Source of the DNA: Sulfuracidifex metallicus DSM 6482 = JCM 9184
GTDB lineage: Archaea; Thermoproteota; Thermoprotei_A; Sulfolobales; Sulfolobaceae
Length of the DNA: 64,000 nucleotides
Assembly (NCBI GenBank): GCA_032834875.1
Contig: CP135238.1
Span: 1,960,001 to 2,024,000 of the forward strand
Reading direction: 5' to 3'
Shown: positions 47,609-57,223 of the stretch, piece after piece
Layout of the letters: each line of letters begins with the position of its first letter
Position numbering within the stretch: position 1 is the first letter of the stretch
Made by a program: the position numbers and the translations under genes
Notes under the pieces: model-generated
Told to the model about the DNA's origin: nothing
Seen by the model: the letters and a program-made list of their open reading frames with translations, nothing else
The model's database searches: none

Positions 47609-48718
47609 TTACTCCAGTTCTATAGTAGCTGGTGGCTTAGACGTAATATCAAATAGAACCTCCTTCACTAGAGGGTTCTCCATTATCTCGTTTGCAATAG
47701 TTTTCAATTCCTCAGCTGAAATAGAGGGTACGTCAGCTGTCATGAAGTCCTCCGTAAGAACTGCCCTGATTGCCACTGCATACTTACCCTTATCTTTGTT
47801 TGATACTATAGACATAACATGGGTTATATCATATCTAGATAACTTCATTACTGTTTCTCTGACTGAAATAGGAGATTCTACTGAGGCTATATGTCCATAA
47901 GATCTCACGTCTCCTTTAACTCCAGTAGCCCTTGACTTGTAGATCTTAACCTTAGATCCTACCTCCTTCGATTTTTCTAAATCTTCTTCACAATCAGAAT
48001 CAAATGTAACTGCAAAATATTGAGAGAACCCCTTGCCTTCTAACCTTCTTTCAACTATCGAATTAGCTTGCCTTTCCACCAAAAGCTTCTCCCTGGTCAC
48101 TTTCCCGACTGTACGTATCAGTAAGCCTGGTCCAGGGAATGGCTGCCTCTCAGAAATTGCTGGGGGAAGACCAAGAAACCTTGCTAACTCCCTCACTTCA
48201 TTCTTATAAAGATCTGCTAAAGGCTCTATTACTGTAAATCCCCATTGGGATTCAGTATTAATCCCAAGCTGAACCAGTACGTTATGCTGAGTCTTTATTC
48301 CTCCTTGTGTCTCAACCCAATCAGCAGCTATAGTACCTTGCATCATCATTGTAGTTCCATATTTTCTAGCTAGAGAAGAAATAGTATTATAGAATATATC
48401 CCTGAACTTCTTTCTTTTCTCTTCTGCGTCCTCAACGCCCTCTAATGCGGATAGAAATTCCTCAGACTTATCCTCCACAACTAGATTTGGGATTACCTTC
48501 CTCGTCATTTCCCTCACAGAATTGGCCTCATTTTCCCTGAGAAATCCTGTATCTATCATTACTGGGATTACACGTTCACCTAGAACCCTATAGGCCAACG
48601 CCGCTGCGGTGGTGCTGTCTACGCCACCACTTACAGCAATGAGAACCTTTGAGTTACCTACTTTCTCTATGAGTTGAGGAGAAATTTCATTTATGAAAGA
48701 TGAAGGGTTAAAACTCAT
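47609..48718 (-). CDS. guaAB: GMP synthase, ATP-pyrophosphatase subunit (GuaA B subunit)
   Basis: 369 residues, start ATG 48718. Converts XMP to GMP with ammonia from a separate glutaminase subunit, the archaeal two-subunit arrangement; the glutaminase gene is not in this window. PP-loop SGGVDSTT (30-37), the N-type ATPase region, [10 protein letters not shown], and the C-terminal dimerisation domain with RQPFPGPGL and the final KPPATIELE, which is strongly conserved in GuaA. It lies 16 bp behind cbiP on the same strand. Confidence 0.92.
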   Translation of the reverse strand: MSFNPSSFINEISPQLIEKVGNSKVLIAVSGGVDSTTAAALAYRVLGERVIPVMIDTGFLRENEANSVREMTRKVIPNLVVEDKSEEFLSALEGVEDAEEKRKKFRDIFYNTISSLARKYGTTMMMQGTIAADWVETQGGIKTQHNVLVQLGINTESQWGFTVIEPLADLYKNEVRELARFLGLPPAISERQPFPGPGLLIRTVGKVTREKLLVERQANSIVERRLEGKGFSQYFAVTFDSDCEEDLEKSKEVGSKVKIYKSRATGVKGDVRSYGHIASVESPISVRETVMKLSRYDITHVMSIVSNKDKGKYAVAIRAVLTEDFMTADVPSISAEELKTIANEIMENPLVKEVLFDITSKPPATIELE

Positions 48719-48734
48719 CGAGTCTGATTGTGTA

Positions 48735-50117
48735 CTACGACTTATAAATTTCTTCTATTTTGTCAAGATCAACTGAAGACCTAAGCATCTTTTCTATCAA
48801 CGAGACTTGACTTGATATTTCCTCCTCTAGAGAAGATGAGTTTATCTTAATTCCCACCTCTTTAAGCAGAGATTTCCCGCCAGGAGAGAACATGAATCCA
48901 TGCACGCTTGTACCAATTTTATCTCCGTTCATGGCTCCGTCATATACTTCCACATCCTTTCCGTTTCTCCGCTCTATGACATATAGAGGATCTTGGCGAT
49001 ATGATATTTCTCCTCTTCTAATTTCATAGCCTCTCAAACCGCCTTTAAAAGAAGAGAAAGACTGTGAAATCACCTTTCTTTCTCCGTATATGACGTCAAA
49101 GTCGAAGATACCCATGCCGTTGTAAGTCCCAGGGGTTCCACTCTCAATGCCTATCTTATCAATTAATGTAGAACCCATCATTTGAAATCCTCCGCATATC
49201 CCAATGACGGATTTTCTTTTAATAACATCCTCAAATCCTTTAGACCTTAGCCACGAAAGTGATTCGATTGTGTTCCTACTGCCTGGAAGTATTACCACAT
49301 CGCTTCTCTTCAAACTCCCTAAATCCCTTACAAACTTGACTGAAGAATTAGATTTAACAAGAGCAAAAAGCTCGTTGAAGTTGCTCATATAAGGATAAGC
49401 TATTACTCCAACCTCTAGGTCACCCTCTCCGAAAGGGAACACGTTCATTGAGTCCTCTGGCATCATGTTAAGCCCTTCCTCGTAAGGTATAGTACCTAAG
49501 TGAACCATCCCTGTCCTTCCTTTGAGCCAAGAAATGGCTGGGTCAAGGTACTTAGGATCTCCCCTGAACTTATTTATTATGAAACCAACCATTCTTTCCC
49601 TAACAGAAGGTGGAGACATCATATATGTACCATATGCTGAGGCAAAGGCTCCTCCTCTATCAATGTCAAGAACTAGAATAATATTTACCTTTAACTCGGA
49701 GGCTACTTTATGTACTGTGATATCTTTATCTAAAAAATTTGGCTCACCCATTCCTCCTGCTCCCTCAATAACATGGTCCCTAGATACTATCCCTTTGATC
49801 TTATCCCACAGCGAGCCTATCATGGAGTAATAGATATCTGCGTTGAAGATCCCCAACGGATCTCCCATAAATACAACCTCTATTCCTTTACCCGTTGGTT
49901 TAAGTAGAATGGGATTATTCTCCCTTGATGGATTTAAACCGGCACCTATTGCCTGATATGCCTGAATGAAGGAGATCTCACCTCCATCTGAAGTAGAGTA
50001 ACTGTTTAGAGACATATTTTGAACTTTCATTGGTTTAGCTGTCATAATTCTTGACAAGCCAGCTGTGACGAGGGACTTACCAGAGTCGCTCATAGTAGAA
50101 GCTATTAGAAGAGCCAC
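48735..50117 (-). CDS. cbiP: Cobyric acid synthase CbiP
   Basis: About 460 residues from GTG 50117, which puts the P-loop-like [15 protein letters not shown] at the N-terminus, as usual; the open frame extends further to 50180 and into cobS. It amidates side chains of adenosylcobyrinic acid diamide using glutamine and ATP. N-terminal dethiobiotin-synthetase-like ATPase domain ([21 protein letters not shown]), C-terminal triad-type glutaminase with the nucleophile in [11 protein letters not shown] and His near [12 protein letters not shown]. Divergent from cobS, only 14 bp between start codons. Confidence 0.9.
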   Translation of the reverse strand: MALLIASTMSDSGKSLVTAGLSRIMTAKPMKVQNMSLNSYSTSDGGEISFIQAYQAIGAGLNPSRENNPILLKPTGKGIEVVFMGDPLGIFNADIYYSMIGSLWDKIKGIVSRDHVIEGAGGMGEPNFLDKDITVHKVASELKVNIILVLDIDRGGAFASAYGTYMMSPPSVRERMVGFIINKFRGDPKYLDPAISWLKGRTGMVHLGTIPYEEGLNMMPEDSMNVFPFGEGDLEVGVIAYPYMSNFNELFALVKSNSSVKFVRDLGSLKRSDVVILPGSRNTIESLSWLRSKGFEDVIKRKSVIGICGGFQMMGSTLIDKIGIESGTPGTYNGMGIFDFDVIYGERKVISQSFSSFKGGLRGYEIRRGEISYRQDPLYVIERRNGKDVEVYDGAMNGDKIGTSVHGFMFSPGGKSLLKEVGIKINSSSLEEEISSQVSLIEKMLRSSVDLDKIEEIYKS

Positions 50118-50131
50118 AAATAACAAAAGCA

Positions 50132-50875
50132 ATGCGGAAGTTAAAAGCGGTGATAGCTCAACTAGCATTCTTTTCAACAATTCCAGTAAAAATTGATTTG
50201 ACTCTAGAGGAAATAGCTTCGGCTAGCATCGTTGCTCCCTTGTTTGTTGGAATGATAGCTGGGCTCATAGACTTCGCAACGTATTACTTAGGTTGGATGA
50301 TAGTTGGAAATGTAGCCAAATACATTCTTATAGCAGAGGTAGAACTTTTCAGGGGTTTTCACCATTTAGATGGATTACTTGACACTGGAGATGCCCTAAT
50401 GATTGCAGACAAGGAAAAGAAAATGAGAGCTCTGAAGGATGTCCAAGTTGGAGCTGGAGGAATAGGAATGACATTGGTTTACTTGTCTCTAATGTTAGTC
50501 TCATTGTCTCTATTTTCTTCCCCGTCGTTGGCTGTGTTTGCAACTCTAGTCTCTGCTGAGGTACTAGCCAGAGGCACAGGAATGCTGTCATTATTAGGAA
50601 AACCTTTGGAGGGAAGCTTCCTTGGTTCTACGTTCTCAAAATACATTAAGAGGTACTTTTACGTAATATTAATCACGATAATACCTTTCATCTCTATAGG
50701 GGGAGCAATTGCGCTCCTATTTTCAGTTGTTTTAATCCTGATCTTCGAAAGAAACTTAGGAGGGTCGTCAGGAGATCTAGTAGGAGCAGTGATCACGCTT
50801 TCCTTCCCTATTTTCATCATAGGTGAATTAAAATGCTTGGAGTCCTTATTCTGGCTCTTCTTATCGATCTTTTAG
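50132..50875 (+). CDS. cobS: Adenosylcobinamide-GDP ribazoletransferase CobS
   Basis: 247 residues, start ATG 50132, about six to seven helices. Joins adenosylcobinamide-GDP with alpha-ribazole in the last steps of cobalamin synthesis at the membrane. The signature FRGFHHLDGLLDTGDAL (near 72-88), with its His and Asp cluster, is the catalytic motif of CobS. Start is typical (KLKAVIAQLAFFSTIPV). It overlaps the next gene, cbiB, by 43 bp, so they are translated from one message. Confidence 0.92.
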   Translation: MRKLKAVIAQLAFFSTIPVKIDLTLEEIASASIVAPLFVGMIAGLIDFATYYLGWMIVGNVAKYILIAEVELFRGFHHLDGLLDTGDALMIADKEKKMRALKDVQVGAGGIGMTLVYLSLMLVSLSLFSSPSLAVFATLVSAEVLARGTGMLSLLGKPLEGSFLGSTFSKYIKRYFYVILITIIPFISIGGAIALLFSVVLILIFERNLGGSSGDLVGAVITLSFPIFIIGELKCLESLFWLFLSIF

Positions 50876-51741
50876 GTGAACCTCCTATCTTTATTCACCC
50901 AGTTGTTTGGACTGGAAAGATATCTGAAAGACTCATAAAGCCATTTAAGGGAAGAGCTTATGGAGTTTTCATATGGACTGCTTCAGTTTTGCCAGTTCTT
51001 CTTCTTTTCACTGTACTTTTATCGCTTAATGTTCCCTACTTGGTCAAGATTATCATAGCGGTTTATTCCCTTAAGATATCATTTTCAATTTCTATGCTTT
51101 ACCGATTGGTAAAAAATAGCGTCGGAGAAAATGGAAAGGAAAACGCACAGCAGCTAGTAAGAAGGGACTTAAAAAAGGAGGATCAAGGACATGTAATATC
51201 TGCCGCAATAGAGTCTCTTTTTGAGAGCACAGTTGATGGCATAACTTCTCCCATTTTCTGGTTCATTCTACTGGGAATTCCAGGAGCACTTCTGCAAAGG
51301 CTAGCCAACACTATGGATAGTATGGTTGGATATAAAACACCTGAACTTGAAAAGGAGGGCTGGTTTTCAGCAAAGGTAGATACAGTGATAAATTACGTCC
51401 CAGCAAGGCTGACCTTTCTCTTCATGATCTTAGCTGGCTATCTTCTTAATATGAACGTGAGAAAATGCGTCAAAAATGTGAGGAAAACTACCATTGAGAG
51501 CATTAACGCTAGATACCCCATTTCTTGTAGTGCAGGGTTACTCGACGTTAAACTGGAGAAAAGAGGTTTTTATTCCGAGAATGATGACGCTAATCTCCCA
51601 GATGAGGGGAAGCTGAAAGACGCGTTGATGCTATTCCGAGTTACTTTGTTTATTTTCATGACTTTCGCATTAGCTGTAGATTACTGCCTTTATGGTCTTT
51701 CCCTCCTTGGATATCCTTACGGCATCCTCGAATTGATCTAG
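50833..51741 (+). CDS. cbiB: Adenosylcobinamide-phosphate synthase CbiB
   Basis: 302 residues, start ATG 50833, polytopic. Attaches the aminopropanol arm to adenosylcobyric acid. Motifs: LGEPPIFIHPVVWTGK near the N-terminus, ESTVDGITSPIFW, and NTMDSMVGYKTPE followed by VDTVINYVPARLT, all typical of CbiB/CobD. Also KEDQGHVISAAIESLFES. It overlaps cobS at the start and the convergent dehydrogenase gene by 72 bp at the end. With cbiP it forms a cobalamin cluster. Confidence 0.92.
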   Translation: MLGVLILALLIDLLGEPPIFIHPVVWTGKISERLIKPFKGRAYGVFIWTASVLPVLLLFTVLLSLNVPYLVKIIIAVYSLKISFSISMLYRLVKNSVGENGKENAQQLVRRDLKKEDQGHVISAAIESLFESTVDGITSPIFWFILLGIPGALLQRLANTMDSMVGYKTPELEKEGWFSAKVDTVINYVPARLTFLFMILAGYLLNMNVRKCVKNVRKTTIESINARYPISCSAGLLDVKLEKRGFYSENDDANLPDEGKLKDALMLFRVTLFIFMTFALAVDYCLYGLSLLGYPYGILELI

Positions 51742-52692
51742 AGGGAAGTGATGGGTCACCAATTTTTCTACGTTTACCTCCCTATTCTCCAGCATTTTCA
51801 ACGCCTCTCTCGTGTCTTCTTCTACTGCAGCGTTGGAGGAAATGACAGATATCTCGTTATTAAGTAAATCACTTACATCATAATCTAACACTGTACCCTT
51901 AAACGGTACGCCGAAGAGAAGTACTCTACCTCCTTTTCTCACTGACCTAAGCCCGTCTAGTATTGCGCGCGGTGCACCAGAAGCTATAATTGCGACGTCT
52001 GCGCCTCTTCCGTCGGTCAGCTTTCTCACTTCTTCTTGCACCTTTACCTTGGTAGAGTTTAAAGAATAGTCTGCAATGGTAGATGCGAACTCGACTCTGA
52101 AATCTGATACGTCACTTATTACGACTTGTTTAGCCTTGTTTCTCTTTGCGGTCATAACGTGAAGCAAACCCATAGGACCTGCACCGACAACCAAAACCGT
52201 ATCTCCTTCATCAATCTTTACTCTCCTCTGCCCTCTTACTACCGTAGCTAGAGGCTCTATGAAGGAGCCTTCGTCGAAACTAACGTTATCGGGTAATTTC
52301 AGGACTCCTCCTCTTTCCACGTTCCACGCTGGTACTCTGAAATATTCCGAAAAACCTCCTGGCTCTATATTAGTTTTTCTATAGTAAGGACACATGGTTG
52401 GGCTACCCTTTTTACAATAGTAACACTCATAGCACGGAACGTGATGGTGGGCAAATACCCTTTCTCCTTTCTTATAGCCTTCAGCTCTACTTTCCTCTAT
52501 AATTCCTGTCGGTTCATGTCCTATAATTGGTTGTGACGCAGTGTATTGACCGCATATCTTCTCTACATCCGTACCACAAAGCCCACATGCTTTCATCTTA
52601 ACTAGAATATCACCTTCACTCAGCTTTGGTATTTCCATTTCTCTAAGAATAACCTTCCCATTTTCTATAATCACGGACTTCAAATTGATCAA
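51670..52692 (-). CDS. Zinc-dependent MDR-family dehydrogenase
   Basis: 340 residues, start ATG 52692. Catalytic zinc ligands in CGLCGTD (Cys39) and GHEPTG (His59, Glu60); structural zinc site with Cys87, Cys90, Cys93 and Cys101 (CYECYYCKKGSPTMC); NAD(P) Rossmann motif VVGAGPMGLLHV near 170. Oxidises an alcohol, polyol or sugar, for example a threonine- or sorbitol-dehydrogenase-like reaction; the substrate is not readable. Its 3' end overlaps the convergent cbiB gene by 72 bp. Confidence 0.88.
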   Translation of the reverse strand: MINLKSVIIENGKVILREMEIPKLSEGDILVKMKACGLCGTDVEKICGQYTASQPIIGHEPTGIIEESRAEGYKKGERVFAHHHVPCYECYYCKKGSPTMCPYYRKTNIEPGGFSEYFRVPAWNVERGGVLKLPDNVSFDEGSFIEPLATVVRGQRRVKIDEGDTVLVVGAGPMGLLHVMTAKRNKAKQVVISDVSDFRVEFASTIADYSLNSTKVKVQEEVRKLTDGRGADVAIIASGAPRAILDGLRSVRKGGRVLLFGVPFKGTVLDYDVSDLLNNEISVISSNAAVEEDTREALKMLENREVNVEKLVTHHFPLDQFEDAVRISKEGKTIKAVIYS

Positions 52693-52807
52693 AGATTACA
52701 AAGAACTGGAATTTTTAAACGTAGCTAACAAGCCATTTTTTAATTCACGTTGGAATAAAATTCCGTTGAGAGAATCAGCTCTAACATAAACAGCTAAGAT
52801 ATCTATC

Positions 52808-53548
52808 TTAAAGAATTTCTTTCAATACCTCCATGATGTTCATTGTCGTAGTATCAGCTATTTCTAGAACCAACTTCTCCTTCTCTTGCATAAGTCTAAT
52901 TAAAACATCGTTCCCCGTTATTAGTAGATTTCTGAACTTACCTGATGAAGCCTTTATTTCACCTCCCTCTATCTTAAAGGCGGCATAAACGTTGCAGTTA
53001 TGAACAGTGATAATTCCCTCTTTTAATTGTTTGGCCTTCATCCTTACGTATTTAGCAACGTCCATAGGATCTACGAGCCAAGACTCATCTGCTTCCCTTA
53101 TTAAACATGAGAAACGTTTCATGAAAGGAATTACGTGATTTTTTACTATATGTTCAGCAGTTATTGGAAACTTAACCTTACCAATTCCAAGAAAGGATTT
53201 ATCATCTGCAACTAAATCTATTGTAATATTTATTGAGTTATCCTTAGCCATGAACGAAAGATCTACAGACGCATTAAACCTCATTTTCTTATCGAAAGAC
53301 TCCCCTCTATAAACAAAAGAAGAACCAGCCATAGTTACTGGATACACTTGACCATAATAGGATTCCTGTTTAGTCCTACCTTCTTCTACATCATTAATTA
53401 ACGCTGCCAAGTAGTTTCCGTTATCCAACTTTCTGATTACGACGAAATGACCAGTGGCTAATAAAAACATCATTGGATCGCTTAGCATCTTCACTAAAAC
53501 TCCTCTAGGCACATCAACTTTTATCACTTCGGAATACTTGCTTTCCAT
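52808..53548 (-). CDS. Hypothetical protein, possible SRPBCC-like fold
   Basis: 246 residues, start ATG 53548, soluble. Residues 1-145 alternate strands and end in a long helix (EHIVKNHVIPFMKRFSCLI), the order of START/SRPBCC domains, and resemble the Sulfolobus DUF3211 type in my memory. Residues 165-246 look like a second small domain (YVRMKAKQLKEGIITVHNC...). Neither assignment has a diagnostic motif. Monocistronic, with a long non-coding stretch upstream. Confidence 0.5.
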   Translation of the reverse strand: MESKYSEVIKVDVPRGVLVKMLSDPMMFLLATGHFVVIRKLDNGNYLAALINDVEEGRTKQESYYGQVYPVTMAGSSFVYRGESFDKKMRFNASVDLSFMAKDNSINITIDLVADDKSFLGIGKVKFPITAEHIVKNHVIPFMKRFSCLIREADESWLVDPMDVAKYVRMKAKQLKEGIITVHNCNVYAAFKIEGGEIKASSGKFRNLLITGNDVLIRLMQEKEKLVLEIADTTTMNIMEVLKEIL

Positions 53549-54204
53549 ACCTAACTGAATTATGGAATTAGAATATTTTAAACATATTGTTTATTTTTTA
53601 ATTGAAACTATAGATATTTTCGAAAGAAATGAATTACCTTTAATTAACAAAGAAATCAATTCCTTTTAATCTATTTAAAGTTATCTACTTTCATCAGACT
53701 TAACAGTAATTCTTATAAAAGTTTTTTAAAGAATTTCAATAGTTTTAGTAAATATTTTACATAAGAATATATGATTAACTTACCCATTCTTTATACTTAG
53801 AGTAATATACTTTTTTATATCAGCTAAAAATTAATAAAGATTAGAATAACACAAAAACTTGAAAATAAACTTTGATAATACTAACCCCTTATATTTGTTA
53901 TTTTCCCTAAATAATATTTAGTTTAGCTGCAAAGTTAATTCGTATGCTTTTCATTATGTTCAGATATATGGTGACGTAAGTAAAAACTTTGCAAAAAGAA
54001 GAACAGAAAAGGATAATTTATTTAAAAAGAAAGCCTACTAAGGTGGAAAAAATAAAAAAGCCTTCCCCTAAAGGTAAAGAATTTTCATCTTTGATCAAAA
54101 ATCAAGTAAAACGGGTGCTTGAACACGAGCCCTGAAATTTTTATTGCACCCGGGGTTATCCGAAACTATTATATTTAATATAGTAATACCATGCAATTTA
54201 TTTT
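53549..54204. other. 656-bp stretch without protein genes
   Basis: 53549-54000 is very AT-rich with no open frame or repeat that I can support. From about 54015 the sequence changes: a TATA-like TTTATTTAAAAAG (54017-54029) is followed by a segment with three stems, listed separately. The end (54165-54200) holds TATA-like sequence for the gene at 54205. Confidence 0.5.
54045..54160 (+). ncRNA. Candidate non-coding RNA with three hairpins
   Basis: Downstream of the TATA at 54017-54029, three stems can be drawn: CCTT (54061-54064) with AAGG (54071-54074); TTGAT (54091-54095) with ATCAA (54101-54105); and GGGTGC (54113-54118) with GCACCC (54146-54151). The last is a GC-only-type stem in otherwise AT-rich DNA and is followed by CGGGG. 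No C/D box pair (TGATGA and CTGA at proper distance) or tRNA fold was found. Expression is not shown. Confidence 0.3.
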
Positions 54205-54759
54205 ATGAACTATTTCGAATTGATCTCCATTGCTTTAGCTTTCATTCTGTTATTACCCTTTACTTTAGTTCCATGGATGTTAAAGAAAAAGAGCTATCCT
54301 ATTGATTATTATCACGATCAGATAAGAGTGCTGAAAGGATATTCGCAGATTAATGCATTCTCCGTGAGAGGGATCAGATCTCACTTAATTCTAATAAGCG
54401 AAAGTACACTGAATTTAGATTACAATGAGCTACAAGCAATAATAGCACATGAAGAAGGCCATATTAAATTGAATCATCATGTTAAAATGACATTAGTAAT
54501 GGGAATACCAATTTATACATCTTTGTTACTCATTATAAAAGGAGAGGTTTTTTTCGCAATACCTATTTTGCTCATAACATTGTTGGCTCAAAAGGTAATT
54601 TCAAGAAGATTTGAACTAGAAGCTGATAGGTACGCTCTGAAGACCACATCAAGGGACGAACTGGCAAGTGTAATTTCTAGATACGGTGAGAGACGCAGTT
54701 CGCTTATTTCTACTCATCCTGATGTTTCGACAAGACTTAAGAACATAGGATACAGCTAA
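54205..54759 (+). CDS. Small M48-family membrane metalloprotease
   Basis: 184 residues, start ATG 54205. One N-terminal membrane helix (5-25), zinc motif HEEGHIKLNHH (82-92), one or two helices (about 95-130), then the third ligand in FELEADRYAL. About half the size of HtpX (46031-47014), so a minimal M48 protein. It keeps all catalytic residues, so it is probably active in membrane protein quality control. The next gene starts 10 bp downstream. Confidence 0.8.
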   Translation: MNYFELISIALAFILLLPFTLVPWMLKKKSYPIDYYHDQIRVLKGYSQINAFSVRGIRSHLILISESTLNLDYNELQAIIAHEEGHIKLNHHVKMTLVMGIPIYTSLLLIIKGEVFFAIPILLITLLAQKVISRRFELEADRYALKTTSRDELASVISRYGERRSSLISTHPDVSTRLKNIGYS

Positions 54760-54769
54760 ATCCTAAGAA

Positions 54770-55240
54770 ATGCAAAGACATGTTTTATCTGAGAAGGAAT
54801 CTGTTGAAATAAAGGAAAAAGTCAAAGAGAAATATAATATAGATCTAGACGGTCAGTTAGAAATAGGTAAGGAAAAGAAGGCTAAATATTATTTAGTGAA
54901 TCACATCTTAGCTTTCTTCGTAATGAATGACGAGATAGTTCCTACCTTGTGCGGTGTAATAAAACTGAAAATAAATATGCCATACGTTGCAGTGGATGAA
55001 GGTGCAGTAAAGGCTTTGATCAAAGGGGCAGACTTATTCACCCCTGGAATAAAGGAATACCATTGTGAAGTTAAACCAAATTCCATAGTATTAGTTAGAA
55101 CTCTTCAAGGGCTTCCAGTTGCTCTTATGAGAATATCTGAAGTGGCAGAGGAAGCAGTTAAGGCTGGAAAGGGTAAGTTCGGGGTGAACGTTCATCACCT
55201 AAATGACGAGTTGTGGGGTCTTTGTAATGGCGAGAATTAG
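54770..55240 (+). CDS. PUA-domain RNA-binding protein
   Basis: 156 residues, start ATG 54770. The C-terminal two thirds (about 70-150) show a PUA domain: MPYVAVDEGAVKALIKGADLFTPGI, then VKPNSIVLVRTLQGLPVALMRI and GKGKFGVNVHHLNDELW. The N-terminal part resembles the pre-PUA region of archaeal MCT-1/Tma20-like proteins. Likely binds tRNA or rRNA, perhaps in translation or RNA modification. It overlaps the glycosyltransferase gene by 14 nt. Confidence 0.82.
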   Translation: MQRHVLSEKESVEIKEKVKEKYNIDLDGQLEIGKEKKAKYYLVNHILAFFVMNDEIVPTLCGVIKLKINMPYVAVDEGAVKALIKGADLFTPGIKEYHCEVKPNSIVLVRTLQGLPVALMRISEVAEEAVKAGKGKFGVNVHHLNDELWGLCNGEN

Positions 55241-55922
55241 TGTAGTTATACCCACTTTTAATGAAAAGGAGAATATAACTAAACTCCTCATTAGACTCAA
55301 TGAAATTCTTCCTTCCCTTTCATTTATTGTGGTCGATGATAATAGTCCAGATGGAACAGAGGAAAGCCTAAAGAAACTGAACTTAAAGAACTTAGAGTTA
55401 ATTATAAGAAAGAACGAGAAAGGATTGGGTTCAGCTATAAAAACTGGATTGAGTAGAGCGTTGGAGTTGGAAAGCGAATACATAGTAACTATGGACGCAG
55501 ACTTCAGTCACGATCCGTCTTACTTGCCTGGTATGCTGGAAATGGCAAAAACTGGTTACGGATTGGTTATAGGGTCTAGATATGTAAAGGGAGGAGGAAT
55601 AGAAAATTGGCCTCTAAAGAGGAGAATCGTAAGCAAGGGAGCTAACTTCCTATTTAGAACAGCGATGAGGTCATACATTCATGATAACACGTCAAATTAT
55701 AGAGTATACTCGACGAACGCTGCAAAGGAAGCCCTAAATTGCAACTCAGCGGATGGCTACGAATTTCAAATATGTGCGGTTTTCAGGATTCTCAAGGCTG
55801 GAATAAAGATAGGCGAATATCCTATTATATTTAGGGATAGAGAAATAGGAAAGAGCAAGTTAAGTAATGTTGAGATATTCAGGTGGTTCAAGTTTCTACT
55901 TTCTCTCCTCGCCTCTTCTTAA
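55227..55922 (+). CDS. GT2-family glycosyltransferase, dolichol-phosphate mannosyltransferase type
   Basis: 231 residues from ATG 55227; an in-frame ATG at 55203 inside the PUA gene is less likely. GT-A fold: ISVVIPTFNEKENI at the start, VVDDNSPDGT, DADFSHDPSYLPGM (metal-binding DxD-type), the RYVKGGGIENWP block of DPM1 proteins, and YEFQICAVF. No membrane domain beyond a weak C-terminal segment. It should transfer mannose or another sugar from a nucleotide sugar to dolichyl phosphate at the cytoplasmic side, feeding enzymes such as the GT39-type protein at 40892. Confidence 0.88.
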   Translation: MARISVVIPTFNEKENITKLLIRLNEILPSLSFIVVDDNSPDGTEESLKKLNLKNLELIIRKNEKGLGSAIKTGLSRALELESEYIVTMDADFSHDPSYLPGMLEMAKTGYGLVIGSRYVKGGGIENWPLKRRIVSKGANFLFRTAMRSYIHDNTSNYRVYSTNAAKEALNCNSADGYEFQICAVFRILKAGIKIGEYPIIFRDREIGKSKLSNVEIFRWFKFLLSLLASS

Positions 55923-56217
55923 GTTTGTTAACTTGCTCCTTAAGCTCGAGGATCTCTTTGGTAAGCATGGATATCTGGCTTTCATGAATCTCTAACATTT
56001 TCATTACCTTCTCTTCAAAACTTTCGTTACTTTTTTGGCTTATTTTGACGTTCCCCTCGTCGTCAACTTCAACTATGCCTGTTCTAATTAATTCTCTAAC
56101 GTAACCCTTCATGGTCTTAGGTGATACCTTTAATTGAAGTGCCAGATCCGTCATGTTAATGATGCCTCTTTCTCTAATAATTGCCACTATATCCTGCAGT
56201 CTAGGGGGAAGTTCCAT
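55888..56217 (-). CDS. HTH transcriptional regulator with coiled coil
   Basis: 109 residues, start ATG 56217. Residues 1-55 are a winged helix-turn-helix (INMTDLALQLKVSPKTMKGYVRELIRTGIVEVDDEG), and residues 65-105 a coiled coil (FEEKVMKMLEIHESQISMLTKE...). The coiled coil should drive dimerisation. It is divergent from the OCD gene (52 bp between starts) and could regulate it. The 3' end overlaps the convergent glycosyltransferase gene by 35 bp. Confidence 0.75.
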   Translation of the reverse strand: MELPPRLQDIVAIIRERGIINMTDLALQLKVSPKTMKGYVRELIRTGIVEVDDEGNVKISQKSNESFEEKVMKMLEIHESQISMLTKEILELKEQVNKLKKRRGEKVET

Positions 56218-56269
56218 ATATGACCTTTTACAGTAGAATATCTTTTAAACATGGAGGCACGTAGTTCTA

Positions 56270-57223
56270 TTGGTTACATTGACCCTCCTGATAAGAGAAG
56301 CGGAGGTCAATTCCATATTGACCTTCTCTATGGCTTATTCTTCTATGAGAGAGGCTTTCGAACTCCTTGATAAAAAGATAGCGGTTAACTCTAAAAGGAT
56401 AAGGACCTCCGTCTCAGGATCAACTCTCACTTATCAATCGGGAGGTTTCAAGGACTTTTTAGGCTATAAAACGTTTGTTAACGGCTCATTCATGTCCGTT
56501 CTCTTCTCTAAAGGGGGAGATATTCTTTCTATTATCGAATCTGATAGGTTAACACAGATCAGAACTGGGTCTCTCTCAGTCTTAGCTTCAGATTATGCTA
56601 TGGGATCATATGGAACTGTAGGCATAATCGGACTTGGAAAACAAGGCCTAGCACAAGTTGAGGCATTCCACGAATTGAGACCTGGAATTACAATAAACGT
56701 GTTCACTAGGAGTCAGGATAGATTAAACTCTGCTATGAATTTCTTTCAAAGAAGAGGGATAAAGGTTAGACCCGTAGATATGAAAACTTTATGCAAGGAG
56801 AGTGAAACGATAGTTACTATTACGAGAGCTAAGGACCCGTTCCTAAAGCTGGACTATCTCAATAAGGGATCTCACGTAAATGCCATGGGATCTAACATAC
56901 CTGAGAAGTCAGAACTATATCCTGAGGTTGTAAAGAATTCCGCTGCAATAGTTGTGGAGGACTTTGAAATGGCATTAGAGGAGGCGGGAGATCTAGTTCT
57001 GGCTAAAAAGATGGGGATGCTTGACGAAAGCAAACTCATGGCATTATCTTCTTTAATAACGGGAAAGATTAGGATAAGAAGAGAAGAAGGTAACGTCACG
57101 TTATTTAAGTCGGTTGGAATAGGACTAGAAGACGTGGCGGTTATGTCGGCTTTGTATGAAGAAGCTAAGAGGAGAGGAAACTGCCTTGAACTAGAGGTAA
57201 CTGGAAAATGGCATCGAGAATAG
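56270..57223 (+). CDS. Ornithine cyclodeaminase/mu-crystallin family enzyme
   Basis: 317 residues from TTG 56270; a TATA-like CTTTTAAAC at 56242-56250 fits a leaderless start there. Family motifs: substrate-side SGSTLTYQSGGFKDFLGYKTF, RTGSLSVLASDYA, and NAD-binding GTVGIIGLGKQGLAQVEAF near 115. Members deaminate ornithine to proline or reduce ketimines, or act as alanine dehydrogenase (archaeal AlaDH). It overlaps the following aminotransferase gene by 16 nt, so the two probably share an amino acid or imine pathway. Confidence 0.85.
   Translation: MVTLTLLIREAEVNSILTFSMAYSSMREAFELLDKKIAVNSKRIRTSVSGSTLTYQSGGFKDFLGYKTFVNGSFMSVLFSKGGDILSIIESDRLTQIRTGSLSVLASDYAMGSYGTVGIIGLGKQGLAQVEAFHELRPGITINVFTRSQDRLNSAMNFFQRRGIKVRPVDMKTLCKESETIVTITRAKDPFLKLDYLNKGSHVNAMGSNIPEKSELYPEVVKNSAAIVVEDFEMALEEAGDLVLAKKMGMLDESKLMALSSLITGKIRIRREEGNVTLFKSVGIGLEDVAVMSALYEEAKRRGNCLELEVTGKWHRE

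Noticed and set aside
54061-54160. C/D box sRNA at the hairpin island
   Set aside because: No TGATGA-type C box paired with a CTGA D box at the right distance.
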